64,000 bases of DNA from Apoda limacodes. Lineage: Eukaryota; Arthropoda; Insecta; Lepidoptera; Limacodidae. This document shows positions 46,851-60,400 of this stretch, piece after piece; position 1 is the first letter of the stretch; each line of letters opens with the position of its first letter. The stretch covers positions 4,762,373 through 4,826,372 of the forward strand of contig OX291548.1 of assembly GCA_946406115.1 (NCBI GenBank), written 5' to 3'. The position numbers were made by a program, and so were the translations under genes. A model generated the notes under the pieces. That model saw only the letters and a list, made by a program, of their open reading frames with translations, searched no databases and was not told the origin of the DNA.

Positions 46851-46999
46851 ATATATATATATAAAAAAAATGTCTAGTTTTCCTGTTATATTTATTTAAT
46901 GCTTCACCTTTCACCTGAAACTAATGTTAAAGGATTACTTATTATCCTAAATAAAGAAATATAGTCCTCTACTAATGAGATTAAGTATATTCGTTACTA
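46851..46999. other. AT-rich spacer with (TA)n
   Basis: Contains 'atatatatatatataaaaaa' at about 46849-46868. Nothing else is recognised. Confidence 0.5.
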
Positions 47000-47170
47000 G
47001 ATTTTGCTCCGCCTAGATTTTTGTTTAAGCTCGGTTATAGTTATTCCCGCGTAATCTTTTGAGATAAAAATTAGCCTATGTCCTGTTCCAAGACCTAACC
47101 TATATGTGTGCCAAGTTTCATCCAGATCATCCATCCATCCAGATACTTTCATATTTATAATATTAGGCAG
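47000..47170 (-). repeat. Dispersed repeat related to beta
   Basis: 'attttgctccgcctagattt', 'attagcctatgtcctgttcc', 'gtgccaagtttcatccagat' and 'tttcatatttataatattag' have the same plan as the minus-oriented beta copies (cgcccgc.ctaa, agcctatg, caaattc, tataatatta). It is a diverged subfamily. Confidence 0.5.
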
Positions 47171-48599
47171 AAGACAACATTAAAACATTTTATTTTAATT
47201 TATAAGACAATATTAAAAAGAAGCAGAATAGGTGATTTAATATATCTATGCTATACTTATGTCAAGTTGGCCTGAAGATGCTAACAACAATGCATACATA
47301 CGTACATACATATATACATTAACTGCAAGTAACAACTAAGTTTCTTCAATAAGTTTTAAAGGTATTAAAACAAATATGCTGCAATTTAACGTGTGTTGTC
47401 AGCGCGAAGCTTAACGTATAATCCCTAACGTTTTGTGTTTATTCAAGATTACTTGCGAGGGTTAGCGCGCGCTTTGTGCAGCTTTCTCAGCGCCGCGCTT
47501 TTGTAGTCGACCCAACGTAGGTGTTTGCTTTTATTGAGAAAATACTAGATACTTTATTTTATAAAGATTTTATGACGATAAAAACTAGAGTGCTGTCTAG
47601 AATATTGTAAAGTAACTGGCGATTGAAATTCTATATATATTTATATACTCTATGTTTGAACCTTGAAATTATTTCGTAATATAGATCTAAGATTATCAGA
47701 ATACTTTTTCGAGGTAATAGAGATTCACAGACACAGATGAACTCGAGTGCATCAACATCTAGTAGTCAATTATCTTTTAGCTAATCCCAATGCCTTTACG
47801 GACACGAGTAAAAAGTCAAATAGATTTCTTATGTGTTTCTGTAGACTCTCCTCTGGGCTCGTTAATCAGGAAGTGGGCTGTGAACAAAAGGTATCACAGA
47901 CAAAAGGCAGACTTCAATTAATCACTCAGTTGGCTGCTGTGGTCACTCACGATAAAGAGCATCTTGATTGATAAAATTCAGGCAGTAACTTCCCCGGAAT
48001 GGGCTTACGTAAGAATATATTTTAGTATAGTTTAAGTAAGTTCATTCTGTTGGTTGTTTCCAATTAGTTTTAATAAAACACTTTTTCCGCAAATCAATGT
48101 TGACGGTTAATTTGTTTCATTTATGCACAGGGTGCGTAATAAATAGTTTATCCATCAATATAAGCAAATCATTTATATGCTTATAATTTATAGAAATATT
48201 ATATTATTTTTATGAGAGTTAATATCAAAAAGTGTTAAAATTGTAAGATGCGTAATGAAAGCGACCTATATCTTTTAGAACTACACTAGGAAACTGGTAA
48301 AGCTGAAAAATCGTCTTAGGACTTTGGGTTGATCGTAGATGATACTAGTTTAAAAACAAATCTTGAGACAGTCATTGCTTTTGTTTTTTTTAGAAGTATT
48401 CCATTAAAATAAAACCGAACATAATGCAGAAAAAATATTAAAAACTAATATTCCTATAAAGTTCCCTTTGTATAATATTAATTATTGTTAAATTAAAGTT
48501 AAAAGTTGTATTAGAGATTAGTCTATAGATATCATAAATACAGTTAAAACGTGACATTTCGCACAAACTATAAACTCAATAATTCTCACTACTTTGAGC
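47171..48599. other. AT-rich non-coding stretch
   Basis: No gene is recognised. A 74-codon open frame at 47747-47971 has no known motif. Confidence 0.4.
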
Positions 48600-49620
48600 T
48601 CAGGGCTTTTTGGCGTTCGACTTTGAAAGAGATTTGTTGATGACGTGTTCTGCTTAATTAAAGGAACCAGAGAAGTAGTAAAACAGTACCGAGATCACCT
48701 TAACTCCATTGATACCAAAATACGTTTTACATATGAAGTGGAAAGTGAACATTCACTGGCATTCTTAGATGTTAAATTAAATGAGAAGATGGCTCTCTGA
48801 GGCATACTGTATATCGGCTTTACACACACACGGACAGATACCTGAACGCTTCCTAGCATCATCAGCCGCGTCACCTACAATCACTTGTGACTTCTCTGAC
48901 TTACTGAGTTCATGACCGTTGTGACCCTGAACATTAGATACTGAGCTGGCACAAGCTCTGGAGGCACTCAAGAAAAACGGGTACAAAACGAGGAAAAGTT
49001 CAGTTCGCCGTAATACACGTACAAAGAATCCAGAGGTTAGCCAGCGTTTATGCCCTATATCGAAGAAGTAACGGATAAAATTGGATCGCTTTTGAATAAA
49101 TTCTTCATTAAGTTTGTATATGTTCCGTTCTCCAAAATTGAACAGCGGGTGCGCACGCCAAAGGACGTAATCACGTACCAAACATACATTGGCCATACCA
49201 AACGCATAATTGCGGACAGGGTCAAAGAACATACTGCTGCTGTATAGAATTGCAATACTACTAAATCAGCTATAACAGAACATCTGACTAACTCAAATTC
49301 CAACCACTGGATTGAGCTCCACCACCCTAAAGTTTTGTCCACCGACCGCCAATTTTACCATAGATTGGTATGCGAAGCGATTGAAATAAAAAAGCATAAG
49401 AACTTTTAAATCGTGAGGATGGATACAAACTGTCTCCTGCATGGAATCCAGTCATAGAAAGCTCTCGAGTTTAACCAACGAACGCACCCGAGGACACCGT
49501 TAGTGTTGTGTGAAGTGATTCTGACAAGTATAAAGACGAAATAACGGACAGGACGCCTCCACTCGAAGCCAAAGACGCCGCGCACCGCCAGTCTACCTGT
49601 GACCAAGGCTGGTGTATCCT
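48600..49620 (+). pseudogene. Penelope-like element remnant: RT palm end plus GIY-YIG endonuclease
   Basis: Plus-strand reading from 48629 gives RFVDDVFCLIKGTREVVKQ, then IRFTYEVESEHSLAFLDVKL to a stop at 48798. This is the FVDD catalytic block and the 'LPFLDV' block of Penelope-type RT. After degenerate sequence come ALKKNGYKTRKSSVRR and MPYIEEVTDKIGSLLNKFF (from 49050), then TYIGHTKRIIADRVKEH of the GIY-YIG domain, SAITEHLTNSNSNHW, FYHRLVCEAIEIKKHKNF and, after a +1 shift, NREDGYKLSPAWNPVI (to about 49456). The GIY half and its cysteine-containing lead-in are lost by a small deletion just before TYIGH. No earlier RT motifs are seen upstream, so the copy is 5'-truncated. Four or more breaks make it inactive. 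Confidence 0.8.
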
Positions 49621-49626
49621 TCATAC

Positions 49627-49897
49627 TTTTTTTTTTTCTTTAATACCATTAGAATGGCAAACAAGCACACGGTCCGCCTGATGGTAAGCGGTCGCAGTGG
49701 CCTATGGACGCTTGCAACACCTGTGGCATCCCTTGCGCGTTGCAGACCCTTCAAAGATCTAATAACTTCTTTCTTGAAGAATCCCATACTGTAGTCCTAA
49801 AAGAAAACCTTGGCAGGGAACTCATTTCACAACCTAAGCGTTCGCGGGAGGAAGTTTCTGTGAAACCGCACTGTACGTGACCATTTAGGTTCTAAGG
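49627..49897 (-). mobile_element. LINE A 3' fragment
   Basis: A T run (poly-A of the element), then 'aatggcaaacaagcacacgg', 'tccgcctgatggtaagcggt' and the last 65 or so codons in reverse, still open from 49787 to 49593 except for differences. Truncated at 'gtgaccatttaggttct'. It adjoins the end of the Penelope remnant. No target duplication was found. Confidence 0.85.
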
Positions 49898-49978
49898 AAT
49901 CATTTACGCTATGATATCAATGTACATTTTTTAACATAAGTCTATTTTAAAGAATAATAGTAAATAATTTCAAAACAA

Positions 49979-50006
49979 GGTGGCGACCTTAGTGGTATAA
50001 AAAAAT
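49979..50006 (+). mobile_element. LINE A extreme 3' tail
   Basis: 'ggtggcgaccttagtggtat' followed by A residues matches the last 25 bp of LINE A in the plus direction. It is opposite to the fragment 80 bp upstream. It could be a very short insertion or a remnant of rearrangement. Confidence 0.5.
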
Positions 50007-51465
50007 GTCTGGTACGTGACGTAACGATATTTATTAATCGTTCTCATCTAGCTTTTTTATTGTCATACTATAAATTCTGAAGGAAAACCAAAGTTTGTCT
50101 GAATTGGAATATTATATAATATAGTACTGGTTGGGTAATATCTTAGATTTAACGAATCATTTGTCGCTACTAGGGACAACGACGAAGTAATTGTCCGTTT
50201 ACGATATTGAAATAGTCTCAAAGACTTATCAAGTGTTACTCTTAATTAAATTAGTACTCTCCAAAATTGTTTGCTTCAAAGACAGAGTATTTAAAAAAAA
50301 AATGTGAAATGTTTGTTTTGTTTTCTATTAATTATACTATTGCTTACATCATATTTACGTTTCCTGCAAATTCAGAATTACAACATTTTATAAGTAAAAT
50401 AACGTTGACTTTTAAAAAGTTTAGTTTTAATTCTTAAAACTATTAACACATAATGCAAGTTGATGCTTGTCTAAAGGAGCATTTACACGGGAATTTCCAC
50501 CCACGGTGAAAATTTATATCAGTTAACTTATATCACTTATTAGATTATTAAACAAATTTAATCAGTGTAAAATGCACTTTTTGTCCGTCTAATTCACGTA
50601 GCCTGAGCTGTACTGGATACGGAGATATTTTTCGTACGCAATAATGCAAGCCAACTTATATCAGCAAAGAGTATTTCATGCTTCGTGGTCGTGTGTGATT
50701 ATATAACTTGACATCCACTTATTCAATTGAATACAAGTAATTAAAATTATAAGCGAAAAATAATACAAATTCAGTTTAATAATCTTGCCCACAGACAGTA
50801 CTGGGTATTGTGTCAATTGATACAATTTGGTAGTTCTATCTTCTTATTCGTAACCTTCTTACAGGCGCGAAAGAGACAGCGTACGTTCACGGTGTCATTA
50901 GTAAAATGCATGCGCTTACACACATATGCTTGTACCAGTGCGCCTTTCTGCCTCATGCGGCAGTACGCATCGCTGTTTCGAATAAGTGTCGCTCGAGGTA
51001 TGTAACTATTAATCTCTATCATTTTTAATATAGATACAATAGACTTGTATTAATATATACAAGATTAATAACGATTCCGCTAGTAATAATAGGTAACTTT
51101 AATGTAATAGCTTGATCATGATTACACTAATATTATAAAATATGTGAAAGTTGCTGCTTGTTAATAATTTGTTTGCTTGTACCAAAACTTCATTACGTCA
51201 ATGCTATCGCTAAATATCATTAAGTAAAGTCCCCACCACCGCGTCTGTCTGTCTAAACGCGATAAACCCAAACAGTTGAAGAAAGAAGCTATAAATCACA
51301 GAAAAATACAACATAGAAAGAGACTTATAACATGGATGTAACATCGAAGGTAGGACTTATAGCAAAGTAGAGAAAAAAAGCTATGAAACTCAAAAGAATC
51401 ACGCAGAAGAAGAGATTAGTAACAATGAAGTGACATCAGAGTCATCTTTCTGGGACTCACGGATT
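50007..51465. other. AT-rich non-coding stretch
   Basis: No gene or repeat family is recognised. Confidence 0.4.
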
Positions 51466-52164
51466 TCACCACGGTGTCGCTCGACTGGTAACCTACCATT
51501 GTATCCCATAAAACGTTAGGTAATAGCCATTAAGAGTCAAGAGGAGGCATTGGTATGTAGCCTGGACATATCAAAGGCATTCCATCGGCCAGGCACCATG
51601 CTCTTCTGTCGAAGTTGCCATCTTACGGACTTTCCGAGGGTTTGCGCACATAGGTGGCTAGCTTTTGTCCCAGCAGACACATATAAGCCGTAGTTGACGG
51701 TAGTTGCTCTGATAGCATGGACTTTAATGCTGCCGTATCAAGGCTCTGTTCTGTCTCCTACGCTGTTTCTACTGCATATCATGACATGTTGATCATTAAA
51801 AACATACATTGCTATGCAAATGATTGTACTGGAGACGCTTATACACGGGCCGTGCAAACATCCCTCGTTCCGTTGTTAAGGAAAAGCGCGGAGAATTTGT
51901 GTATAAAATCGAGACCACTCTGTCCATGGTCTCTTAACGGAGGACGGAAAAACTTGGTCCGTTTAAACCCAACGAAGTCCGCGCGTTCACCGCTAAGATA
52001 ACCTTATACACTGAGGTCCCACAATTCTACAACACAACCCTCACCATCTCCAAGAGTATTGGGATTCTTGGTATTGACATCTCCAGCAATGTTCAATTGC
52101 CAGATCATTGGCAAGGTGAAGCTGGCGTCCAAAAAACTTACTAAACAGGACGAAGTACTACTTC
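51466..52164 (+). pseudogene. LINE A RT fragment, decayed
   Basis: It matches LINE A copy 1 from about 9715 to 10430, truncated at both ends. It retains EEALVCSLDISKAFH-like motif A and INNIHCYA-like sequence. Motif C reads YAND (51813-51824), so the first catalytic Asp has changed to Asn. Motif B is damaged and several indels break the frame. It lacks the poly-A end, so the 3' part was lost after insertion. Confidence 0.85.
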
Positions 52165-54609
52165 CCTTTTTTTTAATTTTCTTAAAATTTATTAAAATAC
52201 TTTTATATATCTTGACTATAATAAAGAATACAAATTTTTATTTGCTTAGTAAAAACCATAAACCTAAAATTTTACCATACAATCTAAAAACATACTATAA
52301 TTATACTGCCTTAATAAATTGTATTATTTGACACGACCTTCAAAACTAAAAAAAAAACAACTTGAGATATAATAGTAAACACATGACTTTTTCCTCTATT
52401 TTTTTTTGTGTTAAATAATTTATTAGCATAAATATAACAATTTACTGTCTTTTATCAACTACAAAGTAAAGATACTGTTATTTTGCGATGCTTTTGTTTT
52501 AAAAATTTTGGTTGCTTTAAAGGTTTTAATGGATTTATATGCTATCTACATTCGCAGATGTATCAATTTTCACCAATATTAATCGCACTACTAGTTTTTG
52601 TGTAAAATTATACAATTTCAGTTTAATTATTAGACACATATAAATTCTGATGTGACGAATAATACAAGTCATTTATTTCCCTTATTGCTTCAAAGGTATT
52701 ATTTACACATACAAAAGTGCAAAAGATATTTAAATTATTTTTCCCAAAACTATAATTTCAGACTTATACAGTTTTCATTGGACTAACATTAAGTAATTGT
52801 TGTTGCTACAAATATTGGCACATCATACTGAGCGATATGAAGCAATTTAAAGAAATTAATTGCTCTACTATCTCGTGCAATCCGCTGCGCTGCCGAGCAA
52901 TCATTCCTCGAAAAATTGCCCATATAACTGCTTCTTAAGGAAATTCAACCTGAATAAAGGAAGTGGCTGTAAATTTATAATGGCATTATATACGTTTCAG
53001 GGTAAGCAAGCTTTTACGTGAGTGTAAATAATAATAATAAAAAAAAACATACTATTTTTTTATTTGTGGTTAAAAAAAACAAGCATCACGTATGTAAAGT
53101 AACAGATACCTAATTTGTGGAACTAAACGTAACGTTAGCAAAAAATGTTAAACAAAAAGTCGATTGAGTTGATAGATTGAGAATCTTGTAAGGGATAATC
53201 TGCGAGAGTGCTAATTTAATTAGGTGCGCAGGGTTCGCTAACGATAATGGACAATTACATCGTCCTCGCCTCGCAATGACCCGCTTAATCTGAGCAAATG
53301 AAACGTTAAATCCAAGCCTATTAAACAAGACAAGTGGAGATTAGAATAAGAATTTTTTCGTTGAACATTTACTACTTAGTGAAAAAGAATTTAATTTTTG
53401 AATTTATCATCCATAATGACACGGAGTCCACTTAGGAACAAATATTTTTTTCGCATGGAATTTTAAATATCAAAAACGGAACCCTATTTAATCCGTGGTA
53501 AGTTTTCGCATCGATTATTATGAAATTTTACTGAACTGAGGTATAGAAAAAATCTTTTTCGTGCACCCCGTGGTGTAGGGTGCACGTAAATGAAGCATCT
53601 TAGTCCTTGAGTAACTATTTCGCTAAAATTTAAATTTTGCGAGTTATTTATTACCTTCCAAAGTTAAAACATCGTTTCCCCCATTTGCTTTTAAACCGTG
53701 TATTTTAGAAACCTAAATATAATCACGATTATTTAAATTTATTAACCAAAATTATTATAAGCAAAATCGGTTCATAAGGTTTTCAGATAATTGCAATAAT
53801 TGATGCTCTACGAAACCCTTAATTAGTGTGTTAACGACACTTATTTGTGTGTCACATTAATTGGCATAAAAAGAATGTAATTTTTTTAAACAGTATCTAA
53901 ACTCTCACTGCGCTCTCATTTCAGAGTCAATAGAAAAAACCTTAGACATTAAAATAACTCAAAGAAATGTGACGCTGGCTGACGCGAGTTCCAGTGACAA
54001 GCTCGTTTGTAACACTGATCGCGCAGCATCGGCAGCGCGAGTGAGTCAGGGTCAAAACACAAAACTTTAAATCGATGCGATACGAATTCGCAACTCAGAA
54101 AACTTTCACGCAAATTTCTACAAAGCTATTTCGTGCGACCATTGACGATCCTCAACCGTTCTGAACGTTTTTTTTACTAGGTAGTGGCATGGATCGTAAA
54201 AAGCGCTTTTATTGATAAAAAGGTACAGAGAAAAAAAACATAATACATAAATTTATTACCACCATGAACGCTGATGGGAACTATTTTTATCAAAATCATA
54301 ATGCTCTGGATACACGGAGATTATTTTTTTTTATTTTTTGACAAACAAGCAAGCTTTGTGTTGTGACCCTCAACCAGTTTAGATATTGGTCTTGCCGGCG
54401 ATAAAGCAATCGGTTAAGAACGCGACGCTTGGCGGGAGGGATCTGTACATTACGAACGGAACACTAGTTGTTCGGTTTCACCCGCTCAACTTCTTTTGCT
54501 TTAGAGTTTGTATGTTTAGTCTTCGATTTCAGAAAAAATATATTTCTGAGTTAGATAATGGGTGTATTTGGCAAGCCAAAGCGGACGTGTTTTATATGCA
54601 AATTTGTTG
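52165..54609. other. AT-rich non-coding stretch
   Basis: No gene is recognised. At 53470-53600 'acggaaccctatttaatccg' and 'gtgcaccccgtggtgtaggg' recall parts of repeat alpha at 6845-7243, which has a 'cccatcgtgtggggta' block in a similar place. It is therefore probably an old alpha copy. Confidence 0.4.
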
Positions 54610-54712
54610 AAAAAAGAGGTGTTCTGACCTGTCTACTTTATTGTCTATAAACTTGAGCAGGTATATAGGCTGATACTAATAGGTAATAGACTGGCCAGAA
54701 CACCTCCTTTTC
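54610..54712. repeat. Short inverted repeat, possible MITE
   Basis: Arms 54610-54634 ('aaaaaagaggtgttctgacc') and 54688-54712 ('gactggccagaacacctcct') are near reverse complements about 50 bp apart. The whole unit is about 103 bp. No second copy was seen in the window. Confidence 0.5.
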
Positions 54713-57121
54713 CAAGTTTATTACTTCTTAAAGTTTATTACAGTACAGACTATACCTCCTCAGGTGACTTCTACACGCGCATGCCGACGACAGCGCCCAA
54801 AATGGGATCGTCGTACGTCATCTACAGCACCTGGTAGCTTAGAAGAACCTCTCAGCATTAGCACAGGGAATCCGGGGCTAGGGACTTCAGGCCAACCATG
54901 TACCATGACCATGTACTAATATATTGTGCTTCGGTGTAGGGCCATTTTAGTTAATATATGCCTGGCATTATGCTTTTAAAATCAGAAATTTCGATATAAA
55001 TATCAATATGACTTTTATGTGAAAAAAACACAAGTTGGAGTTTCACTGAAACAAATCATACATAATCACTGTTTCATACGAATAGTTTTTGGCGACAAGT
55101 TAGAAGCTTCTTTCAGTTGCAGTAAGTAACTCAAAACTTTTTACATCAATAATTACAAAATTTGACGATTAAAGAAATTTCAAGGAGAAATTCTTAGCAA
55201 CAGTTTTACATAACTTAGCCGCTGATTTACTTGTTACAGCTTTTAGGTAAGCTATAAAATACTACCGAAAATAATGAAACCAGGTTCGCATCCCAGCTTG
55301 TTTTTAATTTTACATTTGTCATTGTTTCCAGGCAAGACCAATGCACAAGAGTGTGTTTGTTTATAAGTATTACTAGCTGTTTCCGATGGTTTCAGCCGCG
55401 TGATATATATAGCTTATAGCGATTAGGAAAGTTGACGCTAGGCAGGTGAAACATTCAAACAAATTCGGTTATCCCTAGCTATAAATTGAAAAACAATCGA
55501 ACATACATACAAATACCTTTTTTTATTAGATTTCAAGAGTATCATCGTAACAGTTTCAATATATAGCAGTAAAACAACACCTTTCATAACAAAAGTTTGT
55601 GTAATCGTATCCTTTAATGCTTCCATCTTTGTTGATCATTCATTTTATCTAAATTTACTTCACAAAACTCAATATTGTCCGGGACAATGTCCTCTTTATT
55701 CCTTCAGTCACCGGCTACAAGCAATAACGGAACTTGTAATGAGTTTTCTTTAAAGACGCCATTGATATTATTTTTATCTCTTTACTTACATCAGCTTTGT
55801 TATGAAAACAGATTGAAAAAATTCTATGAGCTATCGGTACATTTAAACAAATAAGACAGACTTATTTGACTTTGCGAAGTATAGAAAAGAATGTCATAAA
55901 AATATTTTTATTTTTCTATCTACAGTTAGAACCAATATTTATCTGTAAAACACTGTACCTTAAGGTGATAGTATTCGCAAGCGAGTTAAGTTTGCAAAAA
56001 ATTTATTAGTTGAGTGCAGACTCACCGTCACACCATTTTGTCATACCTGTGTGGAACAGAAGCATTTTTTCCTGCGTATCACACTGTCTGGTTTGTTACA
56101 GTCCTAAGCATACTTTTTGACGTGAAAACAATATATGTTATAGTTCAAACCTTAATTAAGTCGATGTGCTAATATTATAATTGTAAAAAAAAAATCTGAT
56201 CACATTTTTTGGGCTTCAACTCTAATTGTTCGGTAAACTAAAAGTTATATTCTCTTGATTCTTATTTCATAAAATATATATTAATCAATCAAATTTGCTA
56301 ATCACATAGTTTTAAAATAAATATTTGAGATTTATACCGACAAAAAACCGAGAAAATCGAGATTTTTAACGTGCGGTCACGTTGCCTATGGTAAGCACGT
56401 GGAACTGTGTCTCTTTGTATGCTTCAATAGTTAGAAAAAGAAGAAAAGACACGCTTTTTCTAGGGTATGCCACTTCCCTAAATAACACAAGTCGTTTAAT
56501 CGTATGTTTTAAGGCTCTCGTCTTTTCACATTTTTCAGTTGGTCTTAATTTACTTTTCAATTTATCCATTTACTCACCGGGTATTATATTGGCAATTGCA
56601 GAACTTTTAACTACTTTTACTCATAAACGAATCCAGTGTGTTAAGTGATATACTCCTATTAATAATATCAATAGAGAACCAACAAACAAATACACTTATA
56701 TTACCTATTCGCGGTATAAGTTTGACAATATCATTGTTATCGGAAAATAAAGGGAAGAAAAAAGAAGTTTTATGACACAAAAGTTTGTGCCGCGATACTG
56801 AATTATTCATGACACGAGGAAGCAAGAATAATTAAGCTGTTTAGCGTGAATTAACTTGCTAATGTTTATTGCTAACTTTATTTAGAATCGTGAGGAGATT
56901 ATAAAGTAAATCAACACTGTTACAATTTAAATGGAGTCTTTGCTAGGGGTTTGATGTGAATTTAATGACGCATTCGTTGCATGTGCCTCAGCCGGTTTTG
57001 TGTTGAAAGTACCCACTGGAATTGAACTCTGGGAGAGTTTATTTATTATGAAATCTGGATTTCGTTTGACTCATAATTGTAGTCCATAATAAGGATCCAA
57101 CATGAAGATATCTGGCAGAGT
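54713..57121. other. AT-rich non-coding stretch
   Basis: No gene is recognised. 55375-55440 ('tttcagccgcgtgatatata') may be a short relative of repeat beta. 55295-55306 has a box-B-like 'ggttcgcatccc' without a convincing SINE around it. Confidence 0.35.
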
Positions 57122-57240
57122 TCTTAAGGCACCGATATAGCTGCAGAATTAGCAAGCTGAAGTGGTAGTGAGCTGGTCACGTATTTTGAAGGACAAGGTT
57201 TCCGATGGAGCAGACGTGTCTTAGAGTGGAGGAGCGTAGA
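57122..57240 (+). pseudogene. RTE-type LINE remnant
   Basis: Plus-strand reading gives TDIAAELAS, a stop, SGSELVTYFEGQGFRWSRRV and LEWRS. This aligns to the TDIAQRIAKLKWQWAGHI..R.DGRWSRRVLEWRPR stretch of RTE C-termini, with substitutions. It is about 40 codons and inactive. Confidence 0.5.
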
Positions 57241-57267
57241 GTCAATTAAAAAATATTGTTCCATACA

Positions 57268-57442
57268 TTCTGCATGAACGCCTCCACGCTTGTCAGTGTC
57301 AGTGCCCTCACAGTGCTCAGACTCAGCGCACACGTCAGGTTTTGCCAGCGGGTTACCCTATTCGGTTATCGAATCAGTGTACCCCAAGGCGTCAATTCCA
57401 TACTAAGCAGCGCTCAACCGTACAATATACAGACGATTTAAA
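57268..57442 (+). pseudogene. Possible jockey-like RT motif-B remnant
   Basis: The plus-strand frame reads VRFCQRVTLFGYRISVPQGV and then NSILSSAQPYNIQTI. It resembles the jockey RT run F.VRV.....S....I.AGVPQGS.LSP.LYNIYT.DI. Only about 45 codons are present, with no catalytic block. The match is by eye and modest. Confidence 0.4.
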
Positions 57443-60400
57443 AGATGTAGGTTAAAAACCTAAAAACAAGTCAAAAAGTAAAAAAGGTGAATAAATAAAA
57501 AATTAGAACAGTCTTTTAAATTTTTTTAGCCAAAATGTTTTACATTATAATAAACTATATTACTGGTTCCAGTAAAATAATTTATTTAGCACATTACGAA
57601 TAAAAATCTACATTTTATTTAAGTACATATACCTAAAATGGATTTTCATAAATGTTTCAAGCTTTACCGTTTGTTGATTTTATCTAAATTTACTTCATGA
57701 AACTCAATATCATCCCACATAATGTGCTTTTTATTCATGGAGTCACCGAGTACGGGCAATAACTGAACTTGTAATGAGTTTTCTTTAAGACACCGTTATT
57801 ATTACTTTTATCTCGTTTCTTACATCAATAATGCAGGAATAGATCGGAGCAGCTCGGAAAAATATTAACTTGTAATATAAAACATTTAAATCATATTCCT
57901 AAAAAAAAAACAGCGTGTCGACCAAACTAAATTGTTCGATTATTTTTATATGTAGGGAGTATGAATGTTCGTTACCCTAACTTTATTTTCTTTCTGAAAG
58001 AAATCCATGATTTCTTGCTCTCTCTTGCGATGACATTTTAATGAGACATGTTTTAATTACGGATTTTTTGCTTTGTAGTTCTAATTTTCATAAATCTAAT
58101 TTGTGACCTAGTTTGAAAAGGTAACATGTATTAGTGAGATAAATTTAAAAAAAGACAAAACATTTCACTTTTCTACTGCACATCAATCTAATGATTATAC
58201 GTGTTATATGTTTTAGAAAAATTGTTTACTATAAAATTCAAACGCAAGGAATTTAACAATTCTTGCTCAGTATAAAAAATGGGCGCACCCTAAGCAGTTA
58301 CGTATATGGCTGGTTAGGAACCACTGCGTGACACTGAACGCGGTTTGATTTGATTTGGCTGTTATTGTCCCGTCCCGTCCTTAGACATTATTCAACCTAA
58401 ACACGTGCGATATAATTGTTGGAATAAATGTATGCTTCAAATATTAAATTTTCATACATATTGACAAACAAATAAATATTTAAGTATATGACATGAAAAG
58501 AAACAATCAAAATTATTCCAAAAATTGAAATTTACCTTTATTCAATGTTAGATACGTTTTTTCGATCAGATAGAAAATTCGATAAACGATAATGTACTGT
58601 CACTAGATATAAGACGAATATCTTACATCCCGCTACGAACAGACCCTCATTCAAGTATAACAGATTTATATGCATTGAATATTAGAATAGTCCTGTCTCC
58701 ATTTTATTGAATTTGTCTGGGTGTTTGGAAATTTTCAGAAATGTTTCTAAGGAAAATTTTAATCAAGAAACTTGTAGGGGATTTGCCAGGATTGGACACG
58801 ACGTATTTGTAGCTAAGTTTCTGTAGATTAAACAAGCTGTTCCTTGCTGTATCAATTAAAGAAAAATCGGTTTTTATCGGAATAAAAAGTATCATATACA
58901 TAAAATGTTATTTCTAAGATAAAACTCTAGGTAAAACAAAGTGTCGCACGTCGATTTTCGTTGCTCCGTTTTTCGGCGAAAAAGGGACACAACAAAAACA
59001 CACTTTCGTATTTAATTAATACTAGCTGAGATGACAGAAGTTTTCTGTCCATTCTATTGTTGATACATCCCTTCGCACCGCTACGCTGGCCCTCGCTATG
59101 ATTTTTTTCATAGATTTGAAATAGTTTATAACTTTACTTAAGTATTAGGTCATCAAACATTTAGCTAAATTTTTTTTTTCAAATATGGCGTACTTACAGA
59201 GTTAACTCTGTAGTGTAGTGCGAGTTCAAACAAAAAAAACTCTTCTGCTCTATTATATTTATTTTACAGTATAGAATGATGTCACTTTAATAAAAAGTGG
59301 TATAACTTCATGAATGAAATAAGTACATTTTCAGTAAGTAAGTAATAAAATAACTTTGCATTGCTGTTGTTAAGTATATTTTAAATAACTTTTTAAATTA
59401 TTTTTAAGTATGTTTACGTTCAGCAGACTATAACAATAACAATGTTAATAATAATAATAATAAAAGCAAACATAATCCAGCGAACAGGAATTAATAAGCT
59501 GTTGAGCGTGAATTTATTAACTAATGTTAATTCAGAAATTATAGCGTAAAATGCGATATTAGAATTAAAGCGATTCCTTGTGTTGATAGCTTCGTAATAT
59601 TTCACTGTCGTATTTTGACAAAAAATAAGTCTGGATGTACCGTGTCACTGCTTAATAGAGGGATTTAACACACCTAAAAATTAATAAACTAATCGATATT
59701 GTCTATTAAAACTACAAAGCTGTATATCACATGCAGGAAAACTGCAAGTTTTTTCGAAAATGCACCTATAATTTTTCGATGAAGAGGTCATCGAAATTTT
59801 CTACTTACTTTTGTTGTTTTACCTTTGTACTGTACCTATCGACTACATTTTTTTGCTTTAGTACGCAACCCTAATTGTGTACTACCTTACTATCTAACTT
59901 ATGACCGTTTTTTTAAATAACTTTTCTACCATTGCCAATCGAAATTGCATTTTATTCATCGAAAACTGAGAATAAAACTCACTTTAATTCACTGAGTAAA
60001 TAAAACATTACAGTGAATAAAACTCACTTTTACTCAGTGAGTGAATAAAACCATTTTGAATTAGGAATAGTTCTTAAATTGTTTTAATTGATATTTTGGT
60101 TGTTTAAAGTCATTATTCTCTTATTACCCGGTAATAATTACCGAATATATACTAAAATGTGATAAATAATAATAAAGTAACTGAAAAGTAAGTTAAATAT
60201 AGTACTTTTTATTTTCTCGCAGTCAATGATAAAAAAGAGTATGCAACATTTTAAAAATTTATTTCGGTCCTTTGTAACCCTTGCTCCGCTCAGGAGCAGA
60301 ATCTAGTATCCTTCGCTGCTCTCGGGATCCAACTTAGTCCCTCGTATTAAATTCCCTTTTTTCTACTTTTATAAGCTACTATTGCTATTTGTAATTTTTT

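Noticed and set aside
59960..60052. Spaced repeats like a CRISPR array
   Set aside because: Only two or three imperfect units of irregular spacing in AT-rich eukaryotic DNA. It is simple local duplication.
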